Shown here one piece after another: positions 9,948-10,193 of a stretch of DNA of 10,193 bases. The stretch's first letter is position 1, and every line of letters starts with the position of its first letter. The position numbers and the translations under genes were made by a program. Location: contig CAKSVR010000068.1 in the NCBI GenBank assembly GCA_934504345.1, forward strand, positions 1-10,193. The letters run 5' to 3'. The stretch is from an uncultured Agathobaculum sp. GTDB taxonomy: Bacteria; Bacillota; Clostridia; Oscillospirales; Butyricicoccaceae. The notes below the pieces were generated by a model that did no database searches, was not told the origin of the DNA, and was given only the letters and a program-made list of their open reading frames with translations.

Positions 9948-10067
9948 TTATTTTCGAGGCTTATACGCAAAATAATCTGCAATTGTTAAGGTTGCCATAA
10001 TCAGCAAAAGACACCATACAATTATGAAATCAAAACTTTTTCCAGCAAAAACGAGAAAAGATGCCAT
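9948..10067 (-). CDS. small membrane protein, possibly 5'-truncated by an insertion sequence
   Basis: From ATG at 10067 this is a 39-residue peptide: a short polar start, a membrane helix (FDFIIVWCLLLIMATLTIA, 12-30) and a basic tail YKPRK. The frame stays open upstream to 10130, but that part is antisense to the apparent left end of an insertion sequence and has no SD near any start. The original N-terminus was therefore probably removed by the insertion. It shares the AT-rich composition and strand of the 138-residue gene downstream. No family is recognised. Confidence 0.4.
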   Translation of the reverse strand: MASFLVFAGKSFDFIIVWCLLLIMATLTIADYFAYKPRK

Positions 10068-10193
10068 CCCAAATTTTGTGTAAACCTCCGCGAAGGTGTA
10101 AAATAGAGATACAACTGTGGAGGGAAGCAAAATGCCAGTAAAGAAACGAACACCGGAAGAGAATGCACGAAGATCAAAAATCCGAGAGCTGCT
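10068..10193 (+). mobile_element. probable left end of an IS256-type insertion sequence, running off the window
   Basis: CCCAAATTTTGTGTAAA (10068-10084) resembles the terminal repeats I remember from IS256-family elements of Clostridia, and a gene with a transposase-like N-terminus starts ~50 nt inside. The exact boundary and the target duplication cannot be set without the right end. Confidence 0.45.
10132..10193 (+). CDS. N-terminus of a probable IS256-family transposase (partial)
   Basis: ATG at 10132 has GGAGG 8 nt upstream and stays open to the window end, 20 full codons. The visible protein (MPVKKRTPEENARRSKIREL) is basic and charged. It fits the start of Mutator-type IS256 transposases as I remember them, but 20 residues cannot prove this. 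The catalytic DDE domain would be outside the window. An alternative is any small basic DNA-binding protein of a mobile element. Confidence 0.5.
   Translation, partial: MPVKKRTPEENARRSKIREL

Overview
The window looks like a chromosomal segment of a fairly GC-rich, low-redundancy Firmicute, most likely a gut Clostridium-group (Oscillospiraceae/Butyricicoccus-like) bacterium. That is an inference from gene content: strong SD sites about 9 nt from starts, consensus sigma-A promoters, TTG starts, a folT gene under a tetrahydrofolate riboswitch, a UxuB-type mannitol dehydrogenase family protein, and type I toxin-like peptides. The last ~650 bases are strikingly AT-rich and look foreign.

Layout. 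1-890: a tRNA-Thr (truncated by the window edge) and an XRE-type regulator, both on the minus strand. 1055-4548: a plus-strand operon of PaaI-type thioesterase, mutY, a deoxyinosine/uracil-superfamily DNA glycosylase and a MATE exporter. It has a consensus promoter and tight or overlapping gene junctions, and two of its products are base-excision glycosylases. 4549-4623 is a purine-rich inverted repeat that abuts the MATE stop. 5236-6858 is a minus-strand fructuronate/tagaturonate/mannitol dehydrogenase family gene, with a string of hairpins after it. 7723-8519 is minus-strand folT with its riboswitch and promoter. 8635-8946 is a two-gene tRNA-Leu operon (GAG, CAG). 9112-9375 is a DUF1653 protein. 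9420 to the end is an AT-rich patch with two small membrane proteins, followed by what looks like the left end of an IS256-type insertion sequence running off the window.

The most unusual content lies in the apparent gaps. Three cassettes (about 4628-4967, 7001-7347 and 7354-7700) each encode a 24-26 residue hydrophobic peptide with a very strong Shine-Dalgarno site. Each has a consensus toxin promoter and, facing it from the far side of the peptide, a second consensus promoter for an antisense RNA. Cassette 1 (minus strand) encodes a Hol_Tox/TxpA-like peptide. Cassettes 2 and 3 are a tandem duplication that encodes a different peptide pair that I do not recognise. All three share the same antisense promoter signature and the same antisense terminator hairpin, so different toxins sit in a common regulatory frame. 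In every cassette the toxin mRNA and the antisense RNA begin with nearly the same sequence, because the cassette ends are inverted repeats. Cassettes 2 and 3 differ at arm positions that stay paired, which argues for selected 5'-3' pairing. I interpret these as type I toxin-antitoxin modules. The architecture, and the peptide family of cassettes 2/3, may be undescribed.
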